Shown here piece by piece: positions 40,849 to 49,846 of a stretch of 64,000 nucleotides of DNA. The notes below the pieces were generated by a model. It was not told the origin of the DNA and ran no database searches. It was given only the letters and a program-made list of their open reading frames with translations. The stretch covers positions 1,302,001 to 1,366,000 of the forward strand of contig CAWDUT010000004.1 in the NCBI GenBank assembly GCA_963805525.1, given 5' to 3'. The stretch's first letter is position 1, and every line of letters starts with the position of its first letter. This DNA is from DASQFQ01 sp963805525. Lineage in GTDB: Bacteria > Actinomycetota > Thermoleophilia > Solirubrobacterales > Solirubrobacteraceae. The position numbers and the translations under genes are program-made.

Positions 40849-41551
40849 TCCACAGCGCGCGCCCGCGCGCCAGGACACGGCCATCCGTGCCGAGGAGCGC
40901 GGACGCGGTGTGGTGCTTTCGCCCTTCGCTGGCGAGGTGCCAGCCGAGCGCGATCGTCGGCTCTCCAACCTCCACGCAGTCGAGCCGTTCGACCGCGAGC
41001 CGGGCGAGCAGGCTCGGGCGGTCCCAGTCCCACAGCGGCGGCGTGTAGCTCGGGCAGTCGAGCGCCGCCCACACCATGTCGGGCGCGACGCAGCCGTTGC
41101 GGCTGGGGACGGTGGCGTCCGGGAGGAAGACCGAGGCGGTCACGCCGGGGTGCCCGTGCAGCGGGCCGAAGTGGATGCCGAGGCCGTCATGGCGCTCGGA
41201 GCCGCAGACGTAGCAATCCGAGAGCAGGCCGCGCTTGCTGTGGCCCGGGTGCCGCCGCATCGCCTCGCGCGCCTCGGCGAGCGACGGGCGCACCGGCGGG
41301 TGCGCGTCGACCCACTCGATCGGCGTCGCCTCGGCGACCAGGGCGCCGTGGTGGCGGACGACGACGTCGCCGTCCTCGATGAAGCTGACGTCGAGCGGGA
41401 CGCCGAGCGGCGGCGGCATGCGCAGGCTCACCTCGGCGGGTCCGTCGACGAGCTCGCCGACCGCGCCGCAGGCGTACCCGCCGTTGGCGGTGCCGGGCGG
41501 CCCGTTGAAGCGCGGGTCGAGGCGGAGGCTTGCGGTGGCGATCTCGAGCAT
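40823..41551 (-). CDS. Hotdog-fold thioesterase-like protein
   Basis: The 242-residue protein looks like a double-hotdog acyl-CoA-binding protein: FNGPPGTANGGYACGAVGEL is the usual glycine-rich hot-dog helix. A central CYVCGSERHDGLGIHFG motif is typical of this actinobacterial group, and the second half ends LARGRALWITL. It may act as a thioesterase or binding protein on short acyl-CoAs. It is divergent from the VOC gene by 40 bases. Confidence 0.65.
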   Translation of the reverse strand: MLEIATASLRLDPRFNGPPGTANGGYACGAVGELVDGPAEVSLRMPPPLGVPLDVSFIEDGDVVVRHHGALVAEATPIEWVDAHPPVRPSLAEAREAMRRHPGHSKRGLLSDCYVCGSERHDGLGIHFGPLHGHPGVTASVFLPDATVPSRNGCVAPDMVWAALDCPSYTPPLWDWDRPSLLARLAVERLDCVEVGEPTIALGWHLASEGRKHHTASALLGTDGRVLARGRALWITLADTPR

Positions 41552-41591
41552 GCAGGACCAGAGACGGCCGGCGGCGTAGGACTATTCCCGG

Positions 41592-42158
41592 ATGCGCATC
41601 GACCACGCGATCTGGGCCACGCGCGACCTCGACGCGGCCGCCGCGCGCTTCGAGCGCGAGTACGGGCTGGCCGCCGCGGGCGGCGGGCGCCACGAGGGCA
41701 TGGGCACCCACAACCGGATCGTGCCGCTGGGCGGCGGCTACCTCGAGCTGCTGGCGATCGCCGACGCCGGCGAGGCCGCGACGTCGCCGCTGGGGCGGTT
41801 CGTGGACGCGGCGATCGAGGGCTGGATGGGCTGGGCGGTGGTCGTCGAGGACGTCGATGCGGTGGCCGAGCGGCTGGGCACGGAGATGACCGTGATCGCC
41901 CGGGCGGGCTTCACCGCCCGCCTGACCGGCGTGGTCGAGGCGCTGGCCGAGCCCACGCTGCCGTTCTTCCTGGCGCGGGACGAGGGCTCGCCGGACCCTG
42001 GCGAGGGCGGCACGGCGGGCGGACTGGCGTGGATCGAGGTCGCCGGCGACGCGGAGCGCCTGCGCGAGTGGCTGGGCGGCGCCGGCCTGCCGGTGCGGGT
42101 GCGGCCGGGCGAGCCTGCGGTGCTTGCGGTGGGCGCCGGCGAGCGCGAGCTACGGTGA
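41592..42158 (+). CDS. Glyoxalase-like (VOC) protein
   Basis: The 188 residues start MRIDHAIWATRDLDAAAARF, a glyoxalase_3-type VOC domain, with His and Glu (GGYLELLAI) in the expected metal positions. The second half is shorter and may complete a single functional site. Substrate unknown. It is followed after five bases by the alpha/beta hydrolase gene, indicating an operon. Confidence 0.78.
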   Translation: MRIDHAIWATRDLDAAAARFEREYGLAAAGGGRHEGMGTHNRIVPLGGGYLELLAIADAGEAATSPLGRFVDAAIEGWMGWAVVVEDVDAVAERLGTEMTVIARAGFTARLTGVVEALAEPTLPFFLARDEGSPDPGEGGTAGGLAWIEVAGDAERLREWLGGAGLPVRVRPGEPAVLAVGAGERELR

Positions 42159-42163
42159 TCGCC

Positions 42164-43183
42164 ATGAAGCTGCGCACCAGCCGATTGGAGACCGCCTACG
42201 TCGAGTCCGGCCCGCAGGACGGGATCCCGGTCGTGCTGATCCACGGCAACCTGTCGACCGGCCGCTTCTACTCGCATCTGTTCGAGGGAGCACCGGAGCG
42301 CTACCGCTTCATCGCGCCGGACATGCGCGGGTTCGGCGACTCCGAGCGGCTGCCGATCGACGCCACGCGCGGGCTGCGCGACTGGGCCGACGACACGCAC
42401 GCGCTGGTCGAGGCGCTGGGGATCGAGCGTCCCGTGCACCTGGTGGGCTGGTCGACCGGCGGTGCCGCGATCGCCGCCTACGCGCTCGACCGGCCGGTCG
42501 CCTCGCTGACCTTCATCGATCCGGTCTCACCCTACGGCTACGGCGGCTCCCACCCCGACGGCACACCGTGCTGGCCGGATTGGGCCGGCAGCGGCGGCGG
42601 CACCGGCAACCCCGAGTTCACCGCACGCCTCGCGGCCGGCGACCGGTCCGACGAGGGCGACACCGCCCCGCGCAACGTGCTCAAGAGCTCCTACTGGGCG
42701 CCCAGCCACGACGAGCCGCGGCTCGAGGAGCTGCTCGGCGAGGTGCTCAAGTCCGTCACCGGCGACGACGGCTACCCCGGCGACGCGATGCCGTCGGAGA
42801 ACTGGCCGGGGGTGGCCCCCGGCACGCGCGGGATCCTCAACGCGCTGTCGGGCAAGTACTGCAACTGGGCCGGCATCGTCGACCTCGACCCCAAGCCGCC
42901 GATCCTGTGGACCCACGGGACGGTCGACATCGTGGTCGCCGACGGCTCGCCGTGGGAGATGGGCACGCTCGGCTCCCTCGGCGCGGTGCCGGGCTGGCCG
43001 GGCGCCGAGGCCTTCCCGCCGCAGCCGATGGTCGGCCAGATCCGGAGCGTGCTCGAGCGCTACCGCGAGGCCGGCGGCCGCGCCGAGATGGAGATGTTCG
43101 AGGGCTCCGGGCACTTCCCGCCGATCGATGCGGCGGAGCGCTGGAGCGCGCTGTTCTTCGAGTTCCTCGCGTCGGGTGAGTAG
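42164..43183 (+). CDS. Alpha/beta hydrolase
   Basis: The 339-residue hydrolase has the oxyanion strand VVLIHGNLSTGRF, nucleophile Ser97 in GWSTGGAA, and a late His in EGSGHFPPID. A large cap region (about 120-220) with the sequence YGYGGSHPDGTPCWPDWAG separates the two. ATG at 42164 is chosen; upstream in-frame sequence is antisense shadow. It lies between the VOC gene and the PBP, with gaps of five and six bases. Confidence 0.88.
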   Translation: MKLRTSRLETAYVESGPQDGIPVVLIHGNLSTGRFYSHLFEGAPERYRFIAPDMRGFGDSERLPIDATRGLRDWADDTHALVEALGIERPVHLVGWSTGGAAIAAYALDRPVASLTFIDPVSPYGYGGSHPDGTPCWPDWAGSGGGTGNPEFTARLAAGDRSDEGDTAPRNVLKSSYWAPSHDEPRLEELLGEVLKSVTGDDGYPGDAMPSENWPGVAPGTRGILNALSGKYCNWAGIVDLDPKPPILWTHGTVDIVVADGSPWEMGTLGSLGAVPGWPGAEAFPPQPMVGQIRSVLERYREAGGRAEMEMFEGSGHFPPIDAAERWSALFFEFLASGE

Positions 43184-43189
43184 TCGTCG

Positions 43190-44857
43190 TTGCCCCGCCG
43201 CCGCCGCCGTCAGCGCCAGATGTTCACGAGCTCGCGCCGCTCGCGGAGCGGCAGCGTGCGCTGGGTCGAGCCCGGCCGCCGCCGCCGCCGGCGGCTGCCG
43301 CTGCTGCCGTTCGTGATCCTGATCCTGCTGCTGGCCGCGGGCGGCGCGGTCGCCTACGTCCTGCACGACCGCGCGCAGCAGCACGCCGAGCTGCGCGACA
43401 CCGCGGTGCGGTTCGCGAAGGCATGGGAGCAGCGCAAGCCCGCGGCCATGTACGGCGAGCTCGACGCCGACGCGCGCTCGAAGTACACCGCACGGCGCTT
43501 CGCCGCCGACTACCGCGCGGCCGACGCGGACGCGACCGTGCGCAAGGTCACCGTCTCCCAGATCGGGCAGGAGAAGGGCGGGCAGGTGCGGATGGCGGTC
43601 GCCGTGCAGACGAAGCTGTTCGGGACGCTGCGCGGGCGCATGGCGCTGCCGGTGACGCGCGTGGGCGAGCGCGTCGGCGTGCGCTGGCGGCCCTACCTGC
43701 GGCTGCCCGGCCTGCGCCCGGGCGAGCGCGTGAAGCGCACGATCCGGGCCGTGCCGCGGCGCGCCTCGGTGCTGGCCGCCGACGGCCACCCGCTCGACAA
43801 CGAGCCGACCGCCGCGGCGCTGGCGGGCAAGCCTCCGGCCGGGAGCGACCCCGGCTCCGGCCTCGAGCGCGCCTACAACGACCGGCTCGCCGGGCGCCCG
43901 AGCGCGGTGCTGCTGTTCGGCAACCGCCGGATCGCCGCCACCAAGGCGCGCCGCGGCCGCTCGGTGCGCGCCACCATCCGGCCCAGCCTGCAGCGCGCCG
44001 CGGTCGCCGCGCTCGGCGACCGTCTCGGCGGCATCGCCGTCCTCAAGCCGCGCGACGGCTCCGTGCTCGCGCTCAGCGGCCTCTCGATCGACGGCGCCCA
44101 GCCGCCGGGCTCGACCTTCAAGATCGTGACGCTGTCGGCGGCGCTGCAGAACAAGATCGCGAAGCCGTCGAGCTCCTATCCGGTCCGCCAGTACGCGGTG
44201 CTGTCGGGCGTCAAGCTCCGCAACGCCAGCGACGAGTCGTGCGGCGGCTCGCTCGTGCAGGCGTTCACGGTCTCGTGCAACTCGGTGTTCGCGCCGCTCG
44301 GCGCGCGGCTCGGCCGCAAGAAGATGCTCGCGGCGGCCGAGCGCTTCGGCTTCAACGCGCCGCCGCGCGTCCCGGGCGCGGTGACGAGCATGTTCCCGAA
44401 GGACCTCAAGGACGACCTCGCGGTCGGCGCCGCCTCGATCGGGCAGGAGCGCGACCTCGCCACGCCGCTGCAGATGGCGGCGGTCGGCGCGACGATCGCC
44501 AACCGCGGCGTGCACCCGACCCCGCGGATCGTCAGGAACGACAAGGTCATTCGCAGGCGCGCGGTGTCCCGCCGGACGGCGGACGAGGTGCGCGACATGA
44601 TGCTCTCCGTCGTGCGAAGCGGCACCGGTACGGCGGCGGCGCTGCCGGGCGTGGACGTGGCGGGCAAGACCGGCACCGCCGAGCTGCGCCCGACCGCGAG
44701 CGGCCCGTCCGACCCGAAGAACACCGACGCCTGGTTCGTCGCCTTCGCGCCCGCGAGCGCGCCGAAGGTCGTCGTCGCGGTGATGCTCGTCGGTGCGGGT
44801 GCGGGTGGTAAGGCCGCGGCGCCGCTGGCGCGCGAAGTGCTCAGCGCGGCGTTGTAG
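43190..44857 (+). CDS. Class B penicillin-binding protein
   Basis: The 555-residue protein has an Arg-rich cytoplasmic tail, one membrane helix (about 38-58), an NTF2/MecR1-like domain (about 62-165), and a transpeptidase domain. The active-site motifs are S308TFK in PPGSTFKIV, S362CN and K493TG in AGKTGTAE. It cross-links peptidoglycan outside the membrane. The GT51 domain is absent, so it is class B, probably with a SEDS partner elsewhere. TTG 43190 is used; ATG 43220 is possible. Copy 2 of the long inverted-repeat element follows. Confidence 0.92.
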   Translation: MPRRRRRQRQMFTSSRRSRSGSVRWVEPGRRRRRRLPLLPFVILILLLAAGGAVAYVLHDRAQQHAELRDTAVRFAKAWEQRKPAAMYGELDADARSKYTARRFAADYRAADADATVRKVTVSQIGQEKGGQVRMAVAVQTKLFGTLRGRMALPVTRVGERVGVRWRPYLRLPGLRPGERVKRTIRAVPRRASVLAADGHPLDNEPTAAALAGKPPAGSDPGSGLERAYNDRLAGRPSAVLLFGNRRIAATKARRGRSVRATIRPSLQRAAVAALGDRLGGIAVLKPRDGSVLALSGLSIDGAQPPGSTFKIVTLSAALQNKIAKPSSSYPVRQYAVLSGVKLRNASDESCGGSLVQAFTVSCNSVFAPLGARLGRKKMLAAAERFGFNAPPRVPGAVTSMFPKDLKDDLAVGAASIGQERDLATPLQMAAVGATIANRGVHPTPRIVRNDKVIRRRAVSRRTADEVRDMMLSVVRSGTGTAAALPGVDVAGKTGTAELRPTASGPSDPKNTDAWFVAFAPASAPKVVVAVMLVGAGAGGKAAAPLAREVLSAAL

Positions 44858-44867
44858 CGCCGAACGT

Positions 44868-45016
44868 CAGAGGCGGCTGGGTAGGGGTTGGGTTCGGGCG
44901 GGGGTGGGACGAGTTTCGTCGATCTCGAGACCCGATTTGCGCCCGAGGTTGCAGAAACTCGCGGTCCCCCACCCCGGGCCGAACCCACCCACTCCCTACC
45001 CAGCCGCCGTTGCCGT
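44868..45016. repeat. Long inverted-repeat element, copy 2
   Basis: GGCGGCTGGGTAGGG (about 44872-44886) pairs perfectly with the complement at 44993-45007, and pairing continues inward through GGGTTCGG, GGGGTGGG and CGAGTTTC/GAAACTCG to a loop of about 35 bases. Arms and the GCAGAAACTCG motif match copy 1 at 37271-37380. It lies exactly between the convergent PBP and asparagine synthetase genes, so it could terminate both. Confidence 0.75.
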
Positions 45017-45032
45017 TCGCCCGCGGCGACCC

Positions 45033-46514
45033 CTACGCCCGAGCGAACCGCGACAGCGTGCGCTCCGGGCTAATCCCCTGGAGGTGCTCGCGCCAGACGC
45101 GGTAGTACGCGACCTCCTCCTTCGTGCGCAGCGCCGGCTCGACCGCTCCGCGCTCGGCCTCGAACTCCTCGTCGGAGACCGTCACCTCGACCGCCTCGGA
45201 GAGCACGTCGCGGGCGCCCGAGCCGTCGCCGAACTCGGCCTTCGCGCGCCAGAGGAACTCGTCCGGCAGCCAGCCGGTGAACGCCTCGCGCAACAGTCGC
45301 TTCTCGGGCACGCCCTGCTTCTCCCCCGGCGGGATCCGCAGCGCCCAGGCGATCACGCTGCGGTCCAGGAACGGGACGCGCGCCTCGACCGCGTGGGCCA
45401 TCGTCACGCGGTCGCAGCGCTGCAGGTTGAGGTTGTGAAGCGAGCGCACGGTCCGCTCGAGCTCGGCGTGGAGCGCGTCGTCGTCGGTGAACTCGCGCAT
45501 GTAGTCGTAGCCGGCGAACAGCTCGTCGGCGCCCTCGCCGGTGAGCACCACCTTGACGTGCTGGCGCGTGGTGCGGGCGAGCATGTAGTTCGGCACCGCG
45601 CTGCGCACGAGGCCGGGGTCGAACGACTCGATCGCGCGCACGACGTTGGGCAGCGACTCGAGCGCCTCGGCGGCGGTGTAGGTGACCTCGACGTGATCGC
45701 AGCCGAGGTACTCGGCGACCGTCCGCGCGGCGGCCAGATCCGGCGACGCCTCGGTCCCGACCGCGAAGGTTTGCAGCCGCCGGCCGCGCTCGTTGGCGAT
45801 CCGCGAGGCGATCGCGGCCACCAGCGACGAGTCGAGCCCGCCGGAGAGGAAGACGCCGACGTTGACGTCGCCCATCATCTGCCGGCGCAGGGCGCGCACG
45901 AGCGTCTCGCGGGTTCCGGTGAGGAGGTCCGTGGCCGGTTCGAGGCCGTCCGGGACCGCGGAGGCGAAGCGCCGTAGGCCGCCCTCCGGCGTCCAGGAGT
46001 GGCCGGGCGGGAACGGCTCGACCGACTCCTGCCACTCGGGGTCGAAGGCGTGCATCTCGGACGCGAAGCGGACCGCTCCGTTCCGCTGCGCCCAGTACAA
46101 GGGTTTGATCCCGACCGGGTCGCGGGCCGCGACGAAGCGCCCGTCGCGGCCGGCCATCACGAACGCGAACATGCCGCTCAGCTCGGCGAGCCCGGTCACG
46201 CCGCGCTCGTCGATCAGGTGGAGCGCGACCTCGTTGTCGGAGGTGGTCAGCAGCTCGCGACCGCTCAGCCGCGCCCGGACCTCCTCGTGGTTGTAGACCT
46301 CGCCGTTGCCGACCAGCCACGCGCTCTCGTCGGGCGTGCACAGCGGCTGGCGGCCGCCGCCGACGTCGACGATCGAGAGCCTGCGGTGCCCGAGCCAGCT
46401 GCCGTCGAGCTGCACCGCGCCGCGATCGTCCGGGCCGCGGTGGGCGAGGCGCTCGAGCATGCGCTCCAGCTGCTCAGGGTCGGCGCCTCCGTGCTCCGCG
46501 ACGATGCCGCACAT
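45033..46514 (-). CDS. asnB: Asparagine synthetase (glutamine-hydrolysing)
   Basis: A two-domain enzyme of 493 residues. Cys2 (MCGIV) starts the glutaminase domain, with RGPDDRG and NGEVYNH. The synthetase domain holds the PPi loop VFLSGGLDSS and downstream GEGADELFAGYDY. It makes asparagine from aspartate and glutamine with ATP. It is shorter than E. coli AsnB, with a typical C-terminus for actinobacteria. The nitrilase-family gene lies 21 bases upstream, so both may share a transcript. Confidence 0.9.
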   Translation of the reverse strand: MCGIVAEHGGADPEQLERMLERLAHRGPDDRGAVQLDGSWLGHRRLSIVDVGGGRQPLCTPDESAWLVGNGEVYNHEEVRARLSGRELLTTSDNEVALHLIDERGVTGLAELSGMFAFVMAGRDGRFVAARDPVGIKPLYWAQRNGAVRFASEMHAFDPEWQESVEPFPPGHSWTPEGGLRRFASAVPDGLEPATDLLTGTRETLVRALRRQMMGDVNVGVFLSGGLDSSLVAAIASRIANERGRRLQTFAVGTEASPDLAAARTVAEYLGCDHVEVTYTAAEALESLPNVVRAIESFDPGLVRSAVPNYMLARTTRQHVKVVLTGEGADELFAGYDYMREFTDDDALHAELERTVRSLHNLNLQRCDRVTMAHAVEARVPFLDRSVIAWALRIPPGEKQGVPEKRLLREAFTGWLPDEFLWRAKAEFGDGSGARDVLSEAVEVTVSDEEFEAERGAVEPALRTKEEVAYYRVWREHLQGISPERTLSRFARA

Positions 46515-46535
46515 GCGGGAGGCGTACCCGGTGGG

Positions 46536-47393
46536 TCAGCCGCCGAAGCCGAGGGCCGCGGCCACGTCGGCCGCTCCCCCGTACGCCTCGGGCCGCCGGT
46601 CGGCGAGATGGTCGATGACCATCCGCGACCCCTCGACCGCCGCGAGGTCGACCTCGGCGAGCGCCAGCCCCTCGCGCGCGTGCGTGCGAGCGAGCACCGC
46701 GCCGTCGGGATCGACGACCTTGGCCGAGCCGAGGAAGCGCAGCGGGCCCCAGCGCCCGGTCTGGTTCGCGGAGACGACGAAGACCTGGTTCTCGACCGCG
46801 CGGGTGACGTCGCAGAGGTCGAAGTGGCGCGTCTGGCGGTCGTCGCGGATCCGCCGCGCGGGGTTGTGGCGGTCGACCGGCCAGGCCGACAGCGAGCACA
46901 GGATCTCGGCCCCGTCGAGCGCCAGCGCGCGCGCCGCCTCGGGGAAGAGCTTGTCGTAACAGAGCAGCATCCCGAGCTGGCCGGCGGGCGTGTCGAAGGC
47001 GGCGAAGCCGTCGCCCGCGGTGTAGGCGAAGCGCTCGGCGGGCGGGAGGTGGACCTTGCGCTGGTGGCCGAGCACGCCGTCGCCGCTGACGCAGATCGCC
47101 GACGCGTAGAGCCCGCCTGGCCCCAGCTCGCTGTAGCCGCCGCAGATCACGAGGTCGCCCGCGAGCGCGATCAGGCGCGCGATCTCCGGGCCGTCGGGCG
47201 CGAGCCCGGCCGGCACGTCGGGCGCCATCTCGTGCGGGCCAGGCTCGCGCACGTAGCCGCCGAGCGCTGACTCCGGCAGGACCAGCAGCCGCGCGCCCTG
47301 CTCGCGGGCGCGCTCGGCGTGGTGAGCGATGCGCGCGAGCGCCGCGTCGACGTCGCGATCGAAGGGGGCGGCGAGGGCGGCGACGGCGAACAC
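46536..47393 (-). CDS. Nitrilase-family carbon-nitrogen hydrolase
   Basis: From the GTG at 47393 the product is 285 residues with the Glu-Lys-Cys triad in place: Glu41 (LVLPESALGG), Lys113 (HQRKVHLPP), Cys145 (GMLLCYDKLFPE). It probably hydrolyses an amide or nitrile, releasing ammonia. The N-terminus V-F-A-V-A-A is the standard first strand, so the longer ORF from 47504 is rejected. It precedes asnB. Substrate unknown. Confidence 0.82.
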   Translation of the reverse strand: MFAVAALAAPFDRDVDAALARIAHHAERAREQGARLLVLPESALGGYVREPGPHEMAPDVPAGLAPDGPEIARLIALAGDLVICGGYSELGPGGLYASAICVSGDGVLGHQRKVHLPPAERFAYTAGDGFAAFDTPAGQLGMLLCYDKLFPEAARALALDGAEILCSLSAWPVDRHNPARRIRDDRQTRHFDLCDVTRAVENQVFVVSANQTGRWGPLRFLGSAKVVDPDGAVLARTHAREGLALAEVDLAAVEGSRMVIDHLADRRPEAYGGAADVAAALGFGG

Positions 47394-47523
47394 GCGGGAA
47401 GTATCGGCGCCGCGGAGCGCGGGGTCGATGGACAGCCTGGACAATCGTCGCGGTGCCTGGTGTGGCCCCCGGTACAAGAGGATCGCGCGCATATTTCCCC
47501 GCAAGGGTGGGGAGTTTTGGCGA

Positions 47524-47880
47524 ATGGCCCTCCTCGAGCTCGTCCGTCACGAACCCGATTGGCTCGCGGCCCTCGAGGTCGCGATCACACCCCCGGCCGG
47601 CGCGAGCGAGCGCCGCCACGACGAGGAGCCCTGGGACGGCGAGCCGCCGGCCGAGGAATCCCGGCGCATCTCCGACGAGCTGCTGTGGCTGCGCCACGCG
47701 GTCGAGGAGCCCGGCACCGGTGGACTCAAGCCGCTGCCGGACTCGGCCGCCGTCGGGATGTGGGACGCGGAGGACACGTGTCTCAAGCGCCTCTGCCGGC
47801 TGCGCGACCGCAAGGTGCTCGACGCCGCGGGCTTCCTCCTCCACGAGTCCGAGGACCCGGAAGCACTGCTCGACGCCTAG
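47524..47880 (+). CDS. Small acidic helical protein, unknown
   Basis: The 118-residue protein is highly charged and mostly helical, with segments ALLELVRHEPDWLAALEV, RRISDELLWLRHAVEEPG and EDTCLKRLCRLRDRKVLDAA. GGGGAG lies ten bases before the ATG. It converges with the EVE-like gene, overlapping by four bases. No domain was recognised. Confidence 0.5.
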   Translation: MALLELVRHEPDWLAALEVAITPPAGASERRHDEEPWDGEPPAEESRRISDELLWLRHAVEEPGTGGLKPLPDSAAVGMWDAEDTCLKRLCRLRDRKVLDAAGFLLHESEDPEALLDA

Positions 47881-48278
47881 CTCGCGATCGAGGCGATCGC
47901 CTCGACCGCGCGCTCGTAGTGCTCGCGGCGGATCGAGATGTGCGAGTGCTGGCTCATGCTGCGGGCGGCGACGCCGATCGCCTCGACCGGCGGCGCGGCG
48001 TCGAGCACCGGGACGACGAGCAGCGTCTCGATCGCGATCGTCCACGGCCAGCGCGGGTGGTCGCGCGGCTCGGGCTCGCCGAGCACCTGCGCGATCGCGA
48101 ACACGCGCCGCCACACCGAGGCGTACATGACCAGCCGGTCGCCGGGCAAGATCCGCGGCCGGCGCGGGAAGCCCGTGCGGTGCAGCAGCTCGGGCCGCTG
48201 GTCGAGCCAGTCCTCGGCCAGCGGCCCGCGCGCGTGGCCGACCGCCTTGAGCCAGTAGGCGGTCGGCCGCTCGCTCAG
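47877..48278 (-). CDS. EVE-domain-like protein with probable CTG start
   Basis: About 133 residues follow an EVE/YTH-like pattern: PTAYWLKAVGHARGPLAED, then a strand-rich part with PGDRLVMYASVWRRVFAIAQVL and WPWTIAIETLLVV. No ATG, GTG or TTG lies near the domain start. A CTG at 48278, seven bases after GGAG and overlapping the aldo/keto reductase TGA (CTGA), is the best start. EVE domains bind modified bases in nucleic acids, so a nucleic-acid role is possible but unproved. Confidence 0.65.
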   Translation of the reverse strand: MSERPTAYWLKAVGHARGPLAEDWLDQRPELLHRTGFPRRPRILPGDRLVMYASVWRRVFAIAQVLGEPEPRDHPRWPWTIAIETLLVVPVLDAAPPVEAIGVAARSMSQHSHISIRREHYERAVEAIASIAS

Positions 48279-49324
48279 ATGTGCGCTCCGAGCAGCGTCA
48301 GGTCGGCCTCGCTGAGGCGCTCGCTCGCCGACTTCGCCTGGTGCCAGTACGGGTACATCAGCCGCGGCGCGCTGACCTCGTCGAGCCGCGCGCGCTCGTC
48401 GTCGTCCAGTGTGAGGTCGACGGCGCCGAGGTTGTCGGCGAGCTGCTCCTCGGTGCGCGCTCCGACGACCACGGTCGCGATGCCGGGCCGCGCCAGCGTC
48501 CACGCGAGCGCGACCTGCGCGGCCGACACGCCACGGGCGTCGCCGATCTCCACCAGCACGTCGACGATGTCGTAGAGCTGATCCTCGTCGTGCACGGGCG
48601 GCTCGTTCCAGTCCGTCAGGTGCCGCGAGCCCTCCGGCATGTCCTGGCCGCGGCGGTACTTGCCCGACAGCAGGCCGCCCGCGAGCGGGCTCCAGACGAG
48701 GATGCCGACGCCCTGGTCGAGCGCGACGGGCACGAGCTCGTACTCGGCGTCGCGCGCCTGCAGCGAGTAGTGGATCTGCTGCGAGATGAAGCGCTGGAGG
48801 TTCTTGCGCTCGGAGATGCCCAGCGCCTTCATGATGTGCCAGGCGGAGTAGTTGGAGCAGCCGATGTAGCGCACCTTGCCGCTGTTGACCAGGTGGTCGA
48901 GCGCGCCCAGCGTCTCCTCGAGCGGCGTGTGGCCGTCCCACTCGTGGACCTGGAAGAGGTCGATGTAGTCGGTGCCGAGACGGCGCAGGCTCGCCTCGCA
49001 GGCGCGGATCAGATGGTGGCGGGAGAGCCCGGCGTCGTTGGGCCCTTCCCCCATCGCGAAGCGCGCCTTGGTCGCGATCAGCACGCGGTCGCGGCGGCCC
49101 TTGAGCGTCTTGCCGACGACCTCCTCCGACAGCCCGTCGGAGTAGACGTCCGCGGTGTCGATCAGGTTGACGCCCGCGTCGAGGCACATGTCGACCTGGC
49201 GGGTGGCGGTGTCGACCTCGGTCGCGCCGACGCGCGTCCAGTGGCCGCGACCGCCGAAGGTCATCGTGCCGAGGGTGAGAGCGGACACCCGGAGGCCCGA
49301 GTGTCCCAGCTGGCGGTATTCCAT
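48275..49324 (-). CDS. Aldo/keto reductase
   Basis: A 349-residue AKR with MEYRQLGHSGLRVSALTLGT at the start, NLIDTADVYSDGLSEE for the Asp/Tyr pair, LIATKARF for Lys and LFQVHEWDG for His. It is related to the AKR at 32508-33542 and may be a paralogue. Start ATG 49324 is chosen over an upstream in-frame start. Its TGA overlaps the CTG of the EVE-like gene. Confidence 0.9.
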   Translation of the reverse strand: MEYRQLGHSGLRVSALTLGTMTFGGRGHWTRVGATEVDTATRQVDMCLDAGVNLIDTADVYSDGLSEEVVGKTLKGRRDRVLIATKARFAMGEGPNDAGLSRHHLIRACEASLRRLGTDYIDLFQVHEWDGHTPLEETLGALDHLVNSGKVRYIGCSNYSAWHIMKALGISERKNLQRFISQQIHYSLQARDAEYELVPVALDQGVGILVWSPLAGGLLSGKYRRGQDMPEGSRHLTDWNEPPVHDEDQLYDIVDVLVEIGDARGVSAAQVALAWTLARPGIATVVVGARTEEQLADNLGAVDLTLDDDERARLDEVSAPRLMYPYWHQAKSASERLSEADLTLLGAHI

Positions 49325-49362
49325 TCGAGGCAGCCTACGCGTCAGTGGGTACAACAAGAGGC

Positions 49363-49785
49363 ATGACCGACGCAACGCAACTCCACGGCCCCGAGCACGT
49401 CCGCGTCTATGAGGAGACGGACGGCGAGGTTGGCCACAACTGGCGCAAGGGCTCGCCGATCCTCATCCTCACGACGACCGGCCGCAAGTCCGGCGATGAG
49501 CGCAAGAACGCCCTGATCTACGGCATGGCCGGGGACAACCCGATGATCGTCGCCTCCAAGGGCGGCAATCCCCAGCACCCCGCGTGGTACCTGAACCTGC
49601 GCGACGAGCCCGAGGTGCAGGTCCAGATCAAGGCGGACAAGTTCGCCGCCAAGGCTCGCGACGCGACGGCCGAGGAGCGCCCCGAGCTGTGGGAGCAGAT
49701 GGCCGAGATCTGGCCCGACTACGACAACTACCAGGAGAAGACCGACCGGGAGATCCCGATCGTGATCCTCGAGCGCGCGGCCTAG
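49363..49785 (+). CDS. F420-dependent Ddn-family nitroreductase
   Basis: The 140-residue split-barrel protein has the family signature ILILTTTGRKSGDERKNALIYG, and further along GGNPQHPAWYLNLRDEPEVQ, which contacts the deazaflavin. Members reduce quinones or nitroaromatics with F420H2. ATG 49363 is chosen (MTDATQLHGPEH); GTG 49345 is possible. It supports F420 use by this organism, with the LLM gene. Confidence 0.9.
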   Translation: MTDATQLHGPEHVRVYEETDGEVGHNWRKGSPILILTTTGRKSGDERKNALIYGMAGDNPMIVASKGGNPQHPAWYLNLRDEPEVQVQIKADKFAAKARDATAEERPELWEQMAEIWPDYDNYQEKTDREIPIVILERAA

Positions 49786-49846
49786 CTCACCTAGACCCGC
49801 GCGCGGCGCCATTCGCACGCGCTGGAGTTCAGCCCGATCGGGCACA

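Noticed and set aside
47394..47504. N-terminal extension of the nitrilase-family protein
   Set aside because: The extra 37 residues are not like the family, whose first strand begins at the GTG at 47393.
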